A stretch of 64,000 nucleotides of DNA from Pectobacterium sp. CFBP8739 (GCF_013449375.1 NZ_JACDRR010000011.1:62001-126000), one strand, 5' to 3'. Counted from the stretch's first letter, positions 1-10,459 are shown. The notes: generated by a model from the letters alone, not told the origin. Translations and numbers: made by a program.

Positions 1-1
1 T

Positions 2-637
2 CGTCAGCCCGGTGCTCAGTCTTCAGAGCAAACAATGCTACCGTCGGGCTTGCAATTGGGTACGGGGGTTCGTCCAGTATCAACGGAGCGTATTCATACT
101 CAAGGAACATTTTCCGAAACGGGTAATTCCAAGGACGTAGCGATCAAGGGGCAAGGGTTCTTTCAGGTTCAGTTACCTGATGGCACAACAGCTTACACGC
201 GTGATGGCGCTTTCCAACTTGACGGTAACGGACAGCTAGTAACGTCCAGCGGTTATCAAGTTCAGCCTGCAATTACCATTCCAGCGAATGCGACTGAACT
301 GAATATTGGCCGTGACGGTATTGTGAGCGTTAAGTTGCAGGGGCAAGTTGCAACAAACCAGATTGGCCAACTGACACTGACGACTTTCATTAATGATAGT
401 GGTCTTGAAAGCATCGGTGAGAATCTGTATTTGGAAACCGCAAGCTCGGGGGCGCCGAATGAGTCGAATCCTGGTTTGAATGGCGCAGGTTTGCTTTATC
501 AGAAATATGTCGAAACCTCTAACGTCAACGTGGCTGAAGAATTAGTATCAATGATTCAGACTCAGCGTGCTTACGAAATTAACAGTAAAGCGATTTCTTC
601 ATCTGACCAAATGCTGCAGAAATTGACACAACTGTAA
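2..637 (+). CDS. flgG: Flagellar distal rod protein FlgG (5' truncated by window edge)
   Basis: C-terminal 211 residues of the distal rod protein, which links the proximal rod to the hook. The reading frame is open from base 2, so the start lies outside the window and the internal ATG at 35 is not the start. The visible part carries the family signatures: a [12 protein letters not shown] core motif, a [15 protein letters not shown] stretch, and a C-terminal coiled segment with [10 protein letters not shown] and a heptad-like [13 protein letters not shown] tail that packs in the rod. It is followed by a hairpin and a 174-base gap before flgH. The identity is clear; only the missing N-terminus is unseen. 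Confidence 0.97.
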   Translation, partial: RQPGAQSSEQTMLPSGLQLGTGVRPVSTERIHTQGTFSETGNSKDVAIKGQGFFQVQLPDGTTAYTRDGAFQLDGNGQLVTSSGYQVQPAITIPANATELNIGRDGIVSVKLQGQVATNQIGQLTLTTFINDSGLESIGENLYLETASSGAPNESNPGLNGAGLLYQKYVETSNVNVAEELVSMIQTQRAYEINSKAISSSDQMLQKLTQL

Positions 638-642
638 GTCAT

Positions 643-680
643 CTCCCGCTCTGATCCGGTGCAAGAGCGGGGGATTTTTT
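643..680 (+). terminator. Hairpin terminator after flgG
   Basis: CCCGCTCT pairs with AGAGCGGG across an 11-base loop and is followed by a run of six T. This looks like an intrinsic terminator or attenuator inside the flg operon, before flgH. Partial read-through would be needed if flgHIJ depend on the upstream promoter; I saw no clear flgH promoter. Confidence 0.7.
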
Positions 681-810
681 CGTCAGATGTTAGCAATCAT
701 GTAGGCCGTGTTTGGCGGGTAGTGATAACCATAAGCGCCTGTAAAAGGGAAATATTGTGGTGATTCCCCCGTGAATAGGTGAAATAGATTAATTTAAGGC
801 GATATCCGCA

Positions 811-1530
811 GTGATAATGAATGCAAAGTCGGTTATCAAACCACTCCGCCGGCCCCTTCTGTTGGCATTGATCGCAATGGTAGCACTTAGCGGTTGCGCC
901 TATGTTCCGCATGATAAAGTTGTCACTGGTCCTACTACCGCTCAGCCCGCATCGCCAGTATTAGCGGGGCCTAATGGTTCTATTTTCCAGACTGTGCAGC
1001 CGATGAATTATGGCTACCAGCCGATGTTTGAGGATCGTCGCCCACGTAATATCGGTGACACACTAACCATCGTATTGCAGGAAAATGTCAGCGCCAGTAA
1101 AAGTTCATCTGCGAATGCGAGTCGTAATGGCGCATCGACTTTTGGTGTAACCGTGACACCTCGTTATCTTGAAGGCCCGCTAGGTAATAACCGTGCTGCT
1201 CTTGATGCTACGGGGACGAATGATTTCACGGGGAAAGGCGGTGCCAACGCTAATAACACGTTCAGCGGCACGATTACGGTCACGGTAGGGCAAGTGCTGG
1301 CTAATGGCAACTTGCAGGTTGTTGGTGAAAAACAAATCGCGATTAATCAGGGAACTGAGTTTATCCGTTTCTCAGGGATCGTCAATCCGAGAACCATTAG
1401 CGGCAATAACTCGGTGCCATCAACCCAAGTTGCGGATGCGCGCATTGAATATGTCGGCAATGGCTATATTAACGAAGCGCAAAACATGGGCTGGTTACAA
1501 CGGTTCTTCCTTAATGTTTCTCCGTTCTAA
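811..1530 (+). CDS. flgH: Flagellar L-ring lipoprotein FlgH
   Basis: Outer-membrane lipoprotein that builds the L ring around the rod. The N-terminus has a basic stretch, a hydrophobic segment and a lipobox ending LSGC, so Cys 28 (counted from the GTG) would be lipidated. The mature region contains [20 protein letters not shown] and the C-terminal [18 protein letters not shown], both typical of FlgH. A GTG at 811 and an in-frame ATG at 817 are both possible starts; the AAGG at 796-799 slightly favours the GTG. It lies 16 bases before flgI, in the usual H-I-J order. Confidence 0.96.
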   Translation: MIMNAKSVIKPLRRPLLLALIAMVALSGCAYVPHDKVVTGPTTAQPASPVLAGPNGSIFQTVQPMNYGYQPMFEDRRPRNIGDTLTIVLQENVSASKSSSANASRNGASTFGVTVTPRYLEGPLGNNRAALDATGTNDFTGKGGANANNTFSGTITVTVGQVLANGNLQVVGEKQIAINQGTEFIRFSGIVNPRTISGNNSVPSTQVADARIEYVGNGYINEAQNMGWLQRFFLNVSPF

Positions 1531-1546
1531 GTTTAAGAGGCCTGTC

Positions 1547-2656
1547 ATGCGGATTACATCATTTTTTACTGTTCTGCTGACGTTATTGACGCTGAATATT
1601 GCTCCTGTGTCGGCAGAGAGAATTCGCGATCTGGTAAACATTCAGGGCGTGCGTGGTAATGCGTTGATTGGTTACGGGTTAGTTGTGGGTCTAGATGGTT
1701 CTGGTGACCAGACTATGCAGACGCCATTTACGACGCAAAGTTTAACGAACATGCTTTCCCAGTTAGGGATTACTGTGCCCGCTGGAACCAACATGCAGTT
1801 GAAAAACGTTGCTGCGGTAATGGTTACGGCGGAGCTCCCGCCTTTCGGTAGAGCGGGTCAGAATATTGATGTTGTTGTGTCTTCACTTGGTAACGCGAAG
1901 AGTCTGCGCGGTGGGACACTGTTAATGACCCCATTAAAAGGAGTCGACAATCAGGTCTATGCTCTCGCGCAAGGTAACGTTCTGGTTGGTGGTGCCGGCG
2001 CGTCCGCTGGCGGAAGTAGTGTTCAGGTTAACCAGCTTGCCGGCGGTAGAATCAGTAATGGTGCCGTTATCGAAAGAGAGTTGCCAAGTACATTTGGCTC
2101 ATCGAATACTATTATGCTGCAGTTGAAGAACGACGATTTTTCGATGGCGCAGAAGGTAAGTGATGCAATAAACCGTTCTGGATACGGTGGTAGCGCGAGC
2201 CCTTTGGACTCACGGACTATTCAGGTGTTAGCTCCGCATGGTAACAGTTCTCAAGTTCGTTTTCTGGCCGATATCCAGAATATTGATGTTAACGTCGGAA
2301 TCCAGGACGCGAAAGTTATCATCAACTCCCGTACTGGCTCTGTCGTGATGAACCGCGATGTCACGCTGGATAGCTGTGCTATTGCTCAGGGTAACCTTTC
2401 GGTGACGATTAACCAGCAAGCCAATGTTAGCCAGCCTAATACACCACTGGGCGGTGGTCAGACAGTGGTAACGCCTCAAACACAGATCTCAGTGCAGCAA
2501 GCAGGTGGTTCTTTACAGCAAGTCAACTCCAGTGCCAATCTTAACAGCGTTGTGCGTGCACTGAACTCTCTGGGAGCGACGCCGATGGAGCTGATGTCTA
2601 TTCTGCAGGCGATGCAAAGTGCAGGTTGTTTGCGTGCCAAACTGGAAATTATCTGA
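1547..2656 (+). CDS. flgI: Flagellar P-ring protein FlgI
   Basis: Periplasmic P-ring subunit, 369 residues, close to the usual 365. The ATG at 1547 gives a classical cleavable signal peptide ending PVSA before ERIRDL. The frame stays open far upstream, but that extension overlaps flgH and has no family resemblance. The mature start ([20 protein letters not shown]) and the C-terminal [19 protein letters not shown] are hallmarks. The stop codon overlaps the flgJ start (TGATG), which indicates translational coupling. Confidence 0.97.
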   Translation: MRITSFFTVLLTLLTLNIAPVSAERIRDLVNIQGVRGNALIGYGLVVGLDGSGDQTMQTPFTTQSLTNMLSQLGITVPAGTNMQLKNVAAVMVTAELPPFGRAGQNIDVVVSSLGNAKSLRGGTLLMTPLKGVDNQVYALAQGNVLVGGAGASAGGSSVQVNQLAGGRISNGAVIERELPSTFGSSNTIMLQLKNDDFSMAQKVSDAINRSGYGGSASPLDSRTIQVLAPHGNSSQVRFLADIQNIDVNVGIQDAKVIINSRTGSVVMNRDVTLDSCAIAQGNLSVTINQQANVSQPNTPLGGGQTVVTPQTQISVQQAGGSLQQVNSSANLNSVVRALNSLGATPMELMSILQAMQSAGCLRAKLEII

Positions 2657-3618
2657 TGAGTGATATACAGACGCTGAATAATGCGGCCTATGATGCGCAG
2701 TCACTGAATACGCTGAAACGTGAGGTTTCAGGTAACCCTCAGAGCAAAGAGGGTATCAGGGCTGTTGCGCAACAAATGGAAGGTGTGTTTGTCCAATTGA
2801 TGATGAAAAGTATGCGTTCTGCGATCCCGCAGGACGATCTCTTCAACAGCGATCAAACGCGTTTGTATACCTCAATGTATGACCAGCAAATTGCCCAAGA
2901 GATCTCAACGAAGGGCAAGGGATTAGGGCTTGCGGATGTCATGGTTGAGCAATTGACTCGGCAATCTCCCGATGCTGCAACCGCTAAAGCTCCAGTTCCT
3001 TCTGTTCCATTAACATTTGATGGCGATGTGCTAAAAACCCTACCCACAGCGGCAGTGGAACAGATGGTGCGTAAAGCACTGCCTAAATTACCCACTACGG
3101 GTTCAGCCTTACCGTTGTCCAACAGTAATTTTGTGTCTCAGATTTCCTTGCCCGCTCAGATTGCCAGCCAACATAGTGGGATACCTCACCACCTTATTAT
3201 TGCTCAGGCAGCGCTCGAGTCTGGGTGGGGACAGCGTGAAATCCCTACTGAAGATGGGCGCCCGAGCCACAATCTGTTCGGCATTAAAGCCGGAAGTAGC
3301 TGGAATGGGCCGACAACGGAGATTACCACGACAGAGTACGAACAAGGTGTGGCCAAAAAAGTAAAAGCCAGTTTCAGGGTATATGATTCCTACATTGAAG
3401 CAATTGGCGACTATGTAAAATTACTCACTAATAACCCGCGCTACTCGGCCGTGATGAGTGCCGGAACGGCAGAGCAAGCCGCTCATGCGTTACAAAAAGC
3501 GGGTTATGCAACGGATCCACAATATGCTCAAAAATTGGTAAGCATGATCCAGCAAATGAAGAACTCGGGTGAGAAAGTGGCGAAAGCTTATACGCACGAT
3601 TTGAGCCGTTTATTTTGA
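2656..3618 (+). CDS. flgJ: Flagellar rod-assembly protein / peptidoglycan hydrolase FlgJ
   Basis: Bifunctional protein of 320 residues. The N-terminal part (about 1-100) is the rod cap/scaffold. The C-terminal part (about 165-310) is a glucosaminidase-family peptidoglycan hydrolase that opens the wall for the rod. The catalytic-type Glu is visible at about residue 188 in AQAALESGWGQ, followed by HNLFGIKAG and a YDSYIEAIGDY stretch, which match the family fold. The ATG at 2656 overlaps the flgI stop by one base. Confidence 0.97.
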   Translation: MSDIQTLNNAAYDAQSLNTLKREVSGNPQSKEGIRAVAQQMEGVFVQLMMKSMRSAIPQDDLFNSDQTRLYTSMYDQQIAQEISTKGKGLGLADVMVEQLTRQSPDAATAKAPVPSVPLTFDGDVLKTLPTAAVEQMVRKALPKLPTTGSALPLSNSNFVSQISLPAQIASQHSGIPHHLIIAQAALESGWGQREIPTEDGRPSHNLFGIKAGSSWNGPTTEITTTEYEQGVAKKVKASFRVYDSYIEAIGDYVKLLTNNPRYSAVMSAGTAEQAAHALQKAGYATDPQYAQKLVSMIQQMKNSGEKVAKAYTHDLSRLF

Positions 3619-3626
3619 TTTTTTAT

Positions 3627-3653
3627 TCAAGATTTGCGTTTTCTGACCGATAA
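3627..3653 (+). promoter_or_regulatory. Sigma-28 (FliA) promoter for flgKL
   Basis: TCAAGATT - 11 bases - ACCGATAA, close to the enterobacterial FliA consensus TAAAGTTT-N11-GCCGATAA with the correct spacing. It lies about 90 bases before the flgK ATG. This fits the known class 3 control of the hook-associated proteins. Confidence 0.8.
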
Positions 3654-3743
3654 AGTAATTAACTTATGTAGCGTATTGGCTACTTTCAACGTTTGGCTAG
3701 TCGCGCAGCGCGTCAATAGCCTGTGCAAAAGGAACAACGCCTT

Positions 3744-5438
3744 ATGTCCAATTTAATTAACACTGCAATGAGTGGTTTAAAAGGTGCACAGGTTGCGCTA
3801 AGTGTTGTGAGTAACAACATTAGTAATCAGGCTGTTACAGGATATAGTCGCCAAAGTATTATACTTGAACAGACAACGAGTAATTCGACATCGGCTGGTT
3901 ATATAGGGAACGGTGCTAATGTTGTCAGTGTCAATCGGCAATATAATGAGTTCATCACCAATCAATTACGTTCTGCGCAAACAACCAGTAGCTCAGTTAC
4001 TGCGTACTATGAGCAAATTTCTAAAATTGATAATCTGCTAGCAAGCAGTACCACAAGCCTTTCATCAACGATTCAGGGATTCTTTTCTAACCTGCAAAAT
4101 CTCACAAGTAACTCGGGAGATTCGTCCACTCGGCAGACTGTACTGGGTAAAGCTGAAGGATTAGTAAACCAATTTAAAGTTACAGATAAATATTTGCGTG
4201 ACATGGACAGTGGTCTGAACACCCAAATTCAAAGCATTGTTGGTCAAGTTAATGCATATTCTAATCAGATTGCGTCTTTAAATGACGAAATTACCCAGCT
4301 AATGGGAGCAAATAGTGGTGCTATGCCTAATGATTTGCTCGATCAACGCGATCTTTTAGTTGATCAACTGAATAAGTTGGTTGGGGTGAATGTTGTCGTG
4401 CAAGATGGGAATGTTTATAACGTTGCATTAAAGAACGGGACTGATTTGGTTCAGGCTGGAACCAGCAATCAGTTGGTTGCGATAGGTTCTAGTAGTGATC
4501 CTTCTCGTCTGACTATCGGGTATAAAGACCGAGCCAATGATGTGACTTCACTGACTGAGAGTAGTTTAACGGGGGGAACACTAGGTGGCTTACTTTCCTT
4601 CCGGACTGAAACGTTAGATGAAACACGCGCACAGTTAGGACAACTGGCTCTTGCATTTGCTGATGCATTTAATGCACAACATCAGAAAGGTTATGATCGT
4701 GATGGTGCTAAAGGTGGTGATTTCTTCTCTTTCGGTAAAGCGGTTGCCTTTAATGATAGCAAAAATACCGGTACTGCGGTGTTAACGCCATCTTACACGA
4801 ATACCAAAGATGTTCAGGCAAGCAATTACTCGCTTAAATACGATGGTACAAATTGGCAAGTAACACGTTTATCCGATAACTTGAAGTTTACTGCGACATT
4901 AGATGCTACAGATAATAGTCTGAACTTTGATGGTATCAAGATGACTATCACAGGAACGCCGGCAGGGAATGATAGCTTCCTGCTCAAACCTGTTAATGAC
5001 GTGATTATTGATATGTCAGTGGCGATTTCCGATCCTAATAAAATTGCTGCTGCCTCCGTCAAGCTTGACGACACGGGCAATCCTGTTGTTGATGGCAGTG
5101 GCAATCCTGTATTCGGTGGTGTCAGCGATAATACGAATGCTAAAGCACTGCTTGCACTACAAAATGAAAAGATTGTCGGTGGTAAAGCAAGTGTTTCTGG
5201 TGGTTACGCGAGTATAGTTGGAGCAATAGGCAACCAAACCAGCACGTTGAAAATAAACAATACATCGCAGCAAAACGTCGTTAAGCAATTAACGGCAGAA
5301 CAACAGTCCGTATCTGGTGTGAATCTTGATGAAGAATACGGCGATTTGATGCGTTATCAGCAATATTATATGGCCAATGCTCAGGTCATTAAGACAGCAC
5401 AATCTATATTTGATGCATTGCTTGCGGCAAGAAACTAG
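3744..5438 (+). CDS. flgK: Flagellar hook-associated protein 1, FlgK
   Basis: First junction protein between hook and filament, 564 residues. The N-terminus MSNLINTAMSGLKGAQVAL with SNNISNQAVTGYSRQ is the conserved D0 domain. The C-terminus (GVNLDEEYGDLMRYQQYYMANAQ) is the matching D0 helix. The ATG at 3744 follows an AAAAGGA Shine-Dalgarno sequence at 3727-3733; an in-frame GTG at 3723 lies upstream of that site and is unlikely. The 125 bases before the start contain a sigma-28 promoter. It is co-directional with flgL, 31 bases away. Confidence 0.97.
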   Translation: MSNLINTAMSGLKGAQVALSVVSNNISNQAVTGYSRQSIILEQTTSNSTSAGYIGNGANVVSVNRQYNEFITNQLRSAQTTSSSVTAYYEQISKIDNLLASSTTSLSSTIQGFFSNLQNLTSNSGDSSTRQTVLGKAEGLVNQFKVTDKYLRDMDSGLNTQIQSIVGQVNAYSNQIASLNDEITQLMGANSGAMPNDLLDQRDLLVDQLNKLVGVNVVVQDGNVYNVALKNGTDLVQAGTSNQLVAIGSSSDPSRLTIGYKDRANDVTSLTESSLTGGTLGGLLSFRTETLDETRAQLGQLALAFADAFNAQHQKGYDRDGAKGGDFFSFGKAVAFNDSKNTGTAVLTPSYTNTKDVQASNYSLKYDGTNWQVTRLSDNLKFTATLDATDNSLNFDGIKMTITGTPAGNDSFLLKPVNDVIIDMSVAISDPNKIAAASVKLDDTGNPVVDGSGNPVFGGVSDNTNAKALLALQNEKIVGGKASVSGGYASIVGAIGNQTSTLKINNTSQQNVVKQLTAEQQSVSGVNLDEEYGDLMRYQQYYMANAQVIKTAQSIFDALLAARN

Positions 5439-5469
5439 TTTGACCATTTGATCGAGGAGAACAAATACC

Positions 5470-6423
5470 ATGCGTTTAAGTACTAGCATGATATATCAGC
5501 AAAATATGCAAGGCATTATTAATGGTCAGGCGGCGTGGCAGAAAACGGGCGAGCAATTATCAACTGGGAAACGTGTCGTCAATCCATCAGATGATCCGAT
5601 TGCTGCTGCAAGTGCTGTTATGATTGGTCAGGCTCAATCAGAAAATAGCCAATATACCTTAGCACGTACCTTTGCCAAACAAAGTATGTCCTTGGAAGAA
5701 TCTATTCTGAATAGCAGCGTTATTACTATTACTAGTGCATTGACGGAAGTGATTAGTGGTGGTGGTATTAAGAGCGATGATGACCGTAAATCAAATGCGA
5801 CCGCACTGCGTGGTATGAAAGCTGAATTATTGAATTTGGCAAATAGCACTGATGGCAATGGCAATTATATTTTTTCTGGCTATGACACAGACAAAACGCC
5901 TTTTGTTGAAGGGGCTACAGGTGTTAACTATGTTGGTGGAGATAAAGCAATTTCACAGCGCGTGGACGCGTCTCGAAATATGAATGTTAGCCATGTCGGT
6001 TCTACAGTTTTCAATGCTGTAACGGGAGATGCTAAAAAAGAGCCAGATGGTACTATCCAATCGGACTTATTTGAAACATTGGATATTGCAATTAAAGCGC
6101 TTGAAACACCGCTTGATGGTGCTGACGATGTAACAATAGCTGATGTTGAAGCAAAATTGGCAACGGCTAATCGTGGTTTAAATAACTCTATAAACAATAT
6201 TTCTTCTGTTCGTGCAGAATTAGGTATTCAACTTAATGAGATTGATAGTCTCGATGCTATTGGTAAAGATCGTGATGTAGCAAACAAAACGGCATTGTCC
6301 CAGTTACAGGACACAGATTGGTATGAAGCTATCTCATCTTATATCATGCAAAAATCTTCTTTAGAAGCATCTTATACAGCATTTCAAAACATGCAGAGCA
6401 TGTCGTTATTCCAAATGAAATAG
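5470..6423 (+). CDS. flgL: Flagellar hook-associated protein 3, FlgL
   Basis: Second hook-filament junction protein, 317 residues, flagellin-like at both ends. It starts MRLSTSMIYQQNMQGI and has GEQLSTGKRVVNPSDDPIAAASAV, the hallmark D0/D1 motif. The C-terminal ASYTAFQNMQSMSLFQ matches the family. A strong GAGGAG Shine-Dalgarno sits just before the ATG. It is the last gene of the flgKL unit, followed by two stacked hairpins, and is convergent with fliR. Confidence 0.97.
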   Translation: MRLSTSMIYQQNMQGIINGQAAWQKTGEQLSTGKRVVNPSDDPIAAASAVMIGQAQSENSQYTLARTFAKQSMSLEESILNSSVITITSALTEVISGGGIKSDDDRKSNATALRGMKAELLNLANSTDGNGNYIFSGYDTDKTPFVEGATGVNYVGGDKAISQRVDASRNMNVSHVGSTVFNAVTGDAKKEPDGTIQSDLFETLDIAIKALETPLDGADDVTIADVEAKLATANRGLNNSINNISSVRAELGIQLNEIDSLDAIGKDRDVANKTALSQLQDTDWYEAISSYIMQKSSLEASYTAFQNMQSMSLFQMK

Positions 6424-6457
6424 TAGTAATAGACAATATTTTTCTATTCTACTTTAC

Positions 6458-6490
6458 GGTTTGAATACGCTTAAACCGGGCGTATTTTTT
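6458..6490 (+). terminator. First hairpin after flgL, with two alternative stems
   Basis: GAATACGC pairs with GCGTATT(T) and runs straight into a T tract. An overlapping alternative stem, CGGTTT with AAACCG (6458-6479), uses some of the same bases, so the two folds exclude each other. The first is a normal intrinsic terminator for flgKL. Confidence 0.7.
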
Positions 6491-6491
6491 A

Positions 6492-6535
6492 GGCGTGTCA
6501 TTCTCTTTATTATATTGAATGACATGCCATTTTTT
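6492..6535 (+). terminator. Second tandem terminator after flgL
   Basis: A 12-base stem (GGCGTGTCATTC with GAATGACATGCC, one G-U pair) around a 13-base loop, followed by ATTTTTT. With the preceding hairpin it forms a double stop for flgKL. The rest of the gap to fliR (6536-6761) shows no gene or other clear signal. On the minus strand no T tract follows, so it does not look bidirectional. Confidence 0.7.
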
Positions 6536-6761
6536 ATCCTATCATTATTGCTCGACATTCTCCCTGTTAATTCTCCTTATCTAATCCTTAACTCAGGTAC
6601 GCACTTATCTGCCGTTCATGCCCTATTGCAATTTTTTACATAACTAGACATTCATCGCGATCATGATAAATCGCTATAATGCACGACCATTTCAAATATC
6701 GACGCGCTACTGACTAGTCAGTCAACATCGACTTATCTTGCTTATAGGCGGTTTATAGAGA

Positions 6762-7547
6762 TTAGGGGCTGGATAGCTGGGTAAGGATATCAGCAAGTAA
6801 ATCGAAAACCTCGCTAAATAAATGTTCTGCAAATGGTGGGATTAACGGAAGTAATAAACCTAGCGTCATAATACCCACTGTGAGGGTAATCGGAAAGCCA
6901 ACGACAAATATCGAGAGCTGGGGGGCCATGCGGTTAAGCATGCCGAGTGCGAGGTTAATGGTGAGTAGTAGAGTGATGATCGGTAGTGCCAGCATCAATC
7001 CGTTAATAAAAATCAGTCCACCGGCACGTGCAAGCGCGAGAAAAGCGTGACTGTTAATAGGGTTCGTACTTATAGGCAGCGTATAGAAACTGTCTGCTAA
7101 TAACGAGATCATCCAGAGATGACCATCAAACGTCAGGAAAAGTAAGATGGCAAGAATATTCAGAAAACGCGCTATTACCTGCATATTCGGGCCGCCAGTG
7201 GGATCAAAAAAGGTCGCAAAGGCGAGTCCCATCTGTAAACCAATAAGCTCGCCAGCATGGCGAATAGCGGCAAATGCTAACTGCATTGACAAACCGAGTG
7301 TGACGCCGATTAGAATTTGTTGTATTAACAGCCAGACACCTGCGACAGAAAAAATAGGTGTGGTGTTTAACGGTAAATAGGGGGCAACGAGTAGCGTAAT
7401 CAGCACACCCAAACCAATTTTTACTCGGTTACCAATGGCTCTTTCGTTAAAAACTGGCGCAGTGCTGATCAGTGCAAGAATTCTGACAAAGGGCCAGAAA
7501 AATTGGCTGACCCAATTAACCATATCCCAACTGTTAAACGTCAGCAT
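6762..7547 (-). CDS. fliR: Flagellar export gate protein FliR
   Basis: Integral membrane component of the flagellar type III export gate, working with FliP, FliQ, FlhA and FlhB. It has 261 residues, the usual length, with several hydrophobic helices. The ATG at 7547 gives [19 protein letters not shown] and the family-typical [18 protein letters not shown]. The frame is open further upstream, but that extension overlaps fliQ. It lies 2 bases after fliQ as the last gene of fliLMNOPQR. Confidence 0.96.
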   Translation of the reverse strand: MLTFNSWDMVNWVSQFFWPFVRILALISTAPVFNERAIGNRVKIGLGVLITLLVAPYLPLNTTPIFSVAGVWLLIQQILIGVTLGLSMQLAFAAIRHAGELIGLQMGLAFATFFDPTGGPNMQVIARFLNILAILLFLTFDGHLWMISLLADSFYTLPISTNPINSHAFLALARAGGLIFINGLMLALPIITLLLTINLALGMLNRMAPQLSIFVVGFPITLTVGIMTLGLLLPLIPPFAEHLFSEVFDLLADILTQLSSP

Positions 7548-7549
7548 GC

Positions 7550-7819
7550 TTACCCAATAATGTGAGGTAACTGGCCGAATAATGTACGCATATAGTCCAG
7601 CATGAGGTTCAACATCCAAGGACCTGCGATCACTAAGGTGAAGAAAACCGTTAGGATCTTAGGGATAAACGATAGCGTCATTTCGTTTATCTGAGTGGCT
7701 GCCTGCAGTAGACTAATAAGCAGCCCGCTGAGTAGTGCTGCCATCAACGGGGGGGCCGCTAACGCCAATGCTATCTTCATTGCTTCATAGCCAAGCGCCA
7801 TCACCGATTCTGGTGTCAT
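7550..7819 (-). CDS. fliQ: Flagellar export gate protein FliQ
   Basis: Small export-gate membrane protein of 89 residues with two transmembrane helices. The family motifs [17 protein letters not shown] near the start and [17 protein letters not shown] between the helices are plain. It sits in the conserved P-Q-R order, 20 bases after fliP and 2 before fliR. Confidence 0.96.
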   Translation of the reverse strand: MTPESVMALGYEAMKIALALAAPPLMAALLSGLLISLLQAATQINEMTLSFIPKILTVFFTLVIAGPWMLNLMLDYMRTLFGQLPHIIG

Positions 7820-7839
7820 AGTCGCATTCCTCTATCCGC

Positions 7840-8616
7840 CTAACTATAAAAACTTTGGGCTAATGAACCGAGTAGCAGCTGCCAGCCATCAACTAATACA
7901 AAAAGCATCAGTTTGAAAGGCAAGGAAATGGTTGCTGGAGGAACCATCATCATCCCCAGAGCCATCAATACGCTGGCAACAACGAGGTCAATGATGAGGA
8001 AAGGGATAAATATGGTAAAGCCAATCTGGAAAGCGGTTTTTAGTTCACTTGTCACAAAGGCGGGGAGAAGCACACGCATAGGTACCGCTTCAGGCCCCTG
8101 AATCTCTGGGATTTCTGCCAGTCTGGTAAATAATGCCAAGTCGGTTTCTCGTGTTTGCCGTAGCATGAACTCACGTACAGGCTCGGCGCCACGTTCGATG
8201 GCGACTTCCATACTGATTTTATCCTGACTGAAGGGAAGATAAGCTTCGTCATAAACGCGGTTTAATACCGGCGACATAACGAAAAAGGTCAGAAAAAGCG
8301 TCAATCCTAACAAGACTTGGTTCGGTGGCGCAGTTGGCGTACCCAGCGCATTGCGTAACAAACTCAGGACGATGATAATCCGAGTGAAGCTGGTCATCAT
8401 TAACAATGCGGCAGGAATAAACGTTAATGACGTGAGGAAAACCAGCGTTTGTACTGATAGCGTCCAGCTCTGTCCGCCATTAGGGAGCGGTTGCGTCACA
8501 ATTCCGGGAAGCTGTGCCCACACCGATGGTGCCATCAACAATAAACCGATGGTTAAACCATAGCGCAACGTGCGAAGCAGGGAGGTGATACGAAAATAAT
8601 TAGGTAAGGCACTCAT
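7840..8616 (-). CDS. fliP: Flagellar export gate protein FliP
   Basis: Core subunit of the export pore, 258 residues, with an N-terminal cleavable signal-like segment (ending VWAQLPG) and four further membrane spans. The block [20 protein letters not shown] and the late [16 protein letters not shown] segment identify the family. Its ATG overlaps the fliO stop (ATGA), indicating translational coupling. Confidence 0.97.
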   Translation of the reverse strand: MSALPNYFRITSLLRTLRYGLTIGLLLMAPSVWAQLPGIVTQPLPNGGQSWTLSVQTLVFLTSLTFIPAALLMMTSFTRIIIVLSLLRNALGTPTAPPNQVLLGLTLFLTFFVMSPVLNRVYDEAYLPFSQDKISMEVAIERGAEPVREFMLRQTRETDLALFTRLAEIPEIQGPEAVPMRVLLPAFVTSELKTAFQIGFTIFIPFLIIDLVVASVLMALGMMMVPPATISLPFKLMLFVLVDGWQLLLGSLAQSFYS

Positions 8617-9035
8617 TCCGATTTTTCCGGACGCTTTAAAACTTTCTTTAACAGTTGATTGAAATCAACTGACTTGGTGTCGCCTGCGGATGAACTGTCG
8701 TTGTTTGGTTGTGCTGGGAGTGTATGCAAAGGCGTGATCTGTTGAGGCGTAACACCTAACACCAACCAAGTATTATCAACTTCTACAATAACGACACGTT
8801 CACGTTGCCCGACAGGGCAGTGGGATACGACTTTTAGCAACTTATTTTGCTTAGCTTGCGGGGCAAATCCGAGTTTGCGAACTAGCCAGGCAATCAGCAG
8901 AATAAATAATAAAATACCAGCAAGCACGCTACCGACCTGTGTCAGTAACATGCTGCCGGTAAGTGGAGGCGCAGTAACAAGCGTTGATTGCTGGCTTGTT
9001 ACTGGCGTCGTGGCTGACACCGAGGCTATTGCCAT
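8613..9035 (-). CDS. fliO: Flagellar biosynthesis protein FliO
   Basis: Bitopic membrane protein of 140 residues that helps FliP assemble. It has one transmembrane span at about residues 33-50 ([18 protein letters not shown]) and a cytoplasmic domain with [23 protein letters not shown], the conserved core. The family is poorly conserved overall, so the call also rests on position: its ATG shares a base with the fliN stop and its stop overlaps the fliP start. Confidence 0.95.
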   Translation of the reverse strand: MAIASVSATTPVTSQQSTLVTAPPLTGSMLLTQVGSVLAGILLFILLIAWLVRKLGFAPQAKQNKLLKVVSHCPVGQRERVVIVEVDNTWLVLGVTPQQITPLHTLPAQPNNDSSSAGDTKSVDFNQLLKKVLKRPEKSE

Positions 9036-9448
9036 TAACGACTCAGGCGGCGCATACGTTCGGATGGTGTGATGATATCGGTAATACGAACACCATACTT
9101 GTCAGATACGACGACAACTTCCCCCTGAGCGATCAGGTAGCCGTTGATCAGGATATCCAGTGGTTCACCTGCTAAGCCATCAAGTGCGACAACAGAACCT
9201 TGGGTGAGACGCAGGAGTTCTTTTATCGTCATCTTGGTCCGGCCAAGCTCAACGGTGAGTTTGACAGGAATATCCAAAATCAGGTCGATATCCTGCAGAG
9301 CACCCAGCGGATCGTGACCTTCTAGCGACTTAAAAATGCCTTCCGTTGTCGCGGCCGGTTTTTCTGCAGCCTGCTGCTCGTTAAATGCATCAGCCCACAG
9401 ATCGTCCACTGATTCCTTGTCGTCGGACGGTTTCTTGGTGTCACTCAT
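9035..9448 (-). CDS. fliN: Flagellar motor switch protein FliN
   Basis: C-ring protein of 137 residues. A variable acidic N-terminus is followed by the SpoA/SPOA domain, with DIPVKLTVELGRTKMTIKELL, GSVVALDGLAGEPLDI and a final YGVRITDIITPSERMRRL. It forms the bottom of the rotor switch and binds FliH of the export ATPase. Its start overlaps the end of fliM by 8 bases. Confidence 0.97.
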   Translation of the reverse strand: MSDTKKPSDDKESVDDLWADAFNEQQAAEKPAATTEGIFKSLEGHDPLGALQDIDLILDIPVKLTVELGRTKMTIKELLRLTQGSVVALDGLAGEPLDILINGYLIAQGEVVVVSDKYGVRITDIITPSERMRRLSR

Positions 9449-10454
9449 TGGGCTGTTCCTCGTTATCCAGAGAATTCAATATAGGGTTAATCAAATGTTC
9501 AACACGTAGGGCATATTGCCCGTTTAATGTGCCATATTGGCTGGTCATCACCGGCACGCCATCAACATGGGCAATAATTTTTTCCGGCTTGTCGATCGGT
9601 AACACATCGCCGGGTTGGAGCTTCAAAATCTTGGACAATCGCAGTGGGATATCCACAAAGCTTGCGACCAGTTCCAACTCGGAATGCTGTACCTGCTTGG
9701 CTAAGGTGTCTCGCCAGCTCTGATCTTCCTGACGTGAGTTTTCCAATGGTGGGTTCGCCAGCAGTTCGCGTAGCGGCTCGATCATTGAAAAAGGAATACA
9801 GATGTTAAATTCACCTGTGAGTGAACCGATTTCAACATGAAACGGTGTCGTCACGACGATATCATTAGGCGACGTTGTGATGTTGGTAAACTTAACCTGC
9901 ATTTCTGAGCGTACGTATTCGATGTCAAGTTTGTAAATCGCATTCCAGGCTTCGCCATAGGCTTCCAGAGCCAAGCGTAACATACGCTTAACCACACGCT
10001 GCTCTGTATGGGTAAATTCACGTCCTTCGACTTTCGTCGGGAAGCGCCCATCGCCACCGAAAAGGTTATCTACGGCAATAAACACCAGACTGGGTGAAAA
10101 GACAAACAATGCCGTGCCGCGTAGCGGTTTTAAGTGAATCAGATTCAGGTTTGTCGGGACTGGAAGGTTCCTAGCAAACTCATGGTATGGCTGGATCTTG
10201 ATTGCACCTACGGTGATATCAGGGCTGCGGCGCAACAGGTTAAACAACCCCATACGGAATTGACGCGCAAAACGCTCATTAATGATTTCTAATGCCTGTA
10301 AACGCTCGCGGATAACACGTCGTTGCGTATTCGGATCATAGGGCTTGACTTCCCCATCTGATTTTAATGACGCATTAGCGTCAGCGGCACTATCGCCGCT
10401 GTCGCCATTTAATAATGCATCAATTTCTGCTTGTGAAAGAATACTATCGCCCAT
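9441..10454 (-). CDS. fliM: Flagellar motor switch protein FliM
   Basis: Rotor switch protein of 337 residues. The N-terminal ILSQAEIDALLNG is the CheY-P binding peptide. The middle domain, with NLFGGDGRFPTKVEGREFTHTEQ, contacts FliG, and the C-terminal SpoA-like domain pairs with FliN. It lies between fliL and fliN in the conserved order. Confidence 0.97.
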   Translation of the reverse strand: MGDSILSQAEIDALLNGDSGDSAADANASLKSDGEVKPYDPNTQRRVIRERLQALEIINERFARQFRMGLFNLLRRSPDITVGAIKIQPYHEFARNLPVPTNLNLIHLKPLRGTALFVFSPSLVFIAVDNLFGGDGRFPTKVEGREFTHTEQRVVKRMLRLALEAYGEAWNAIYKLDIEYVRSEMQVKFTNITTSPNDIVVTTPFHVEIGSLTGEFNICIPFSMIEPLRELLANPPLENSRQEDQSWRDTLAKQVQHSELELVASFVDIPLRLSKILKLQPGDVLPIDKPEKIIAHVDGVPVMTSQYGTLNGQYALRVEHLINPILNSLDNEEQPNE

Positions 10455-10459
10455 GATGG

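Noticed and set aside
697-912. 71-codon minus-strand frame between flgG and flgH
   Set aside because: It overlaps the flgH start, has no recognisable motif and reads as an antisense shadow.
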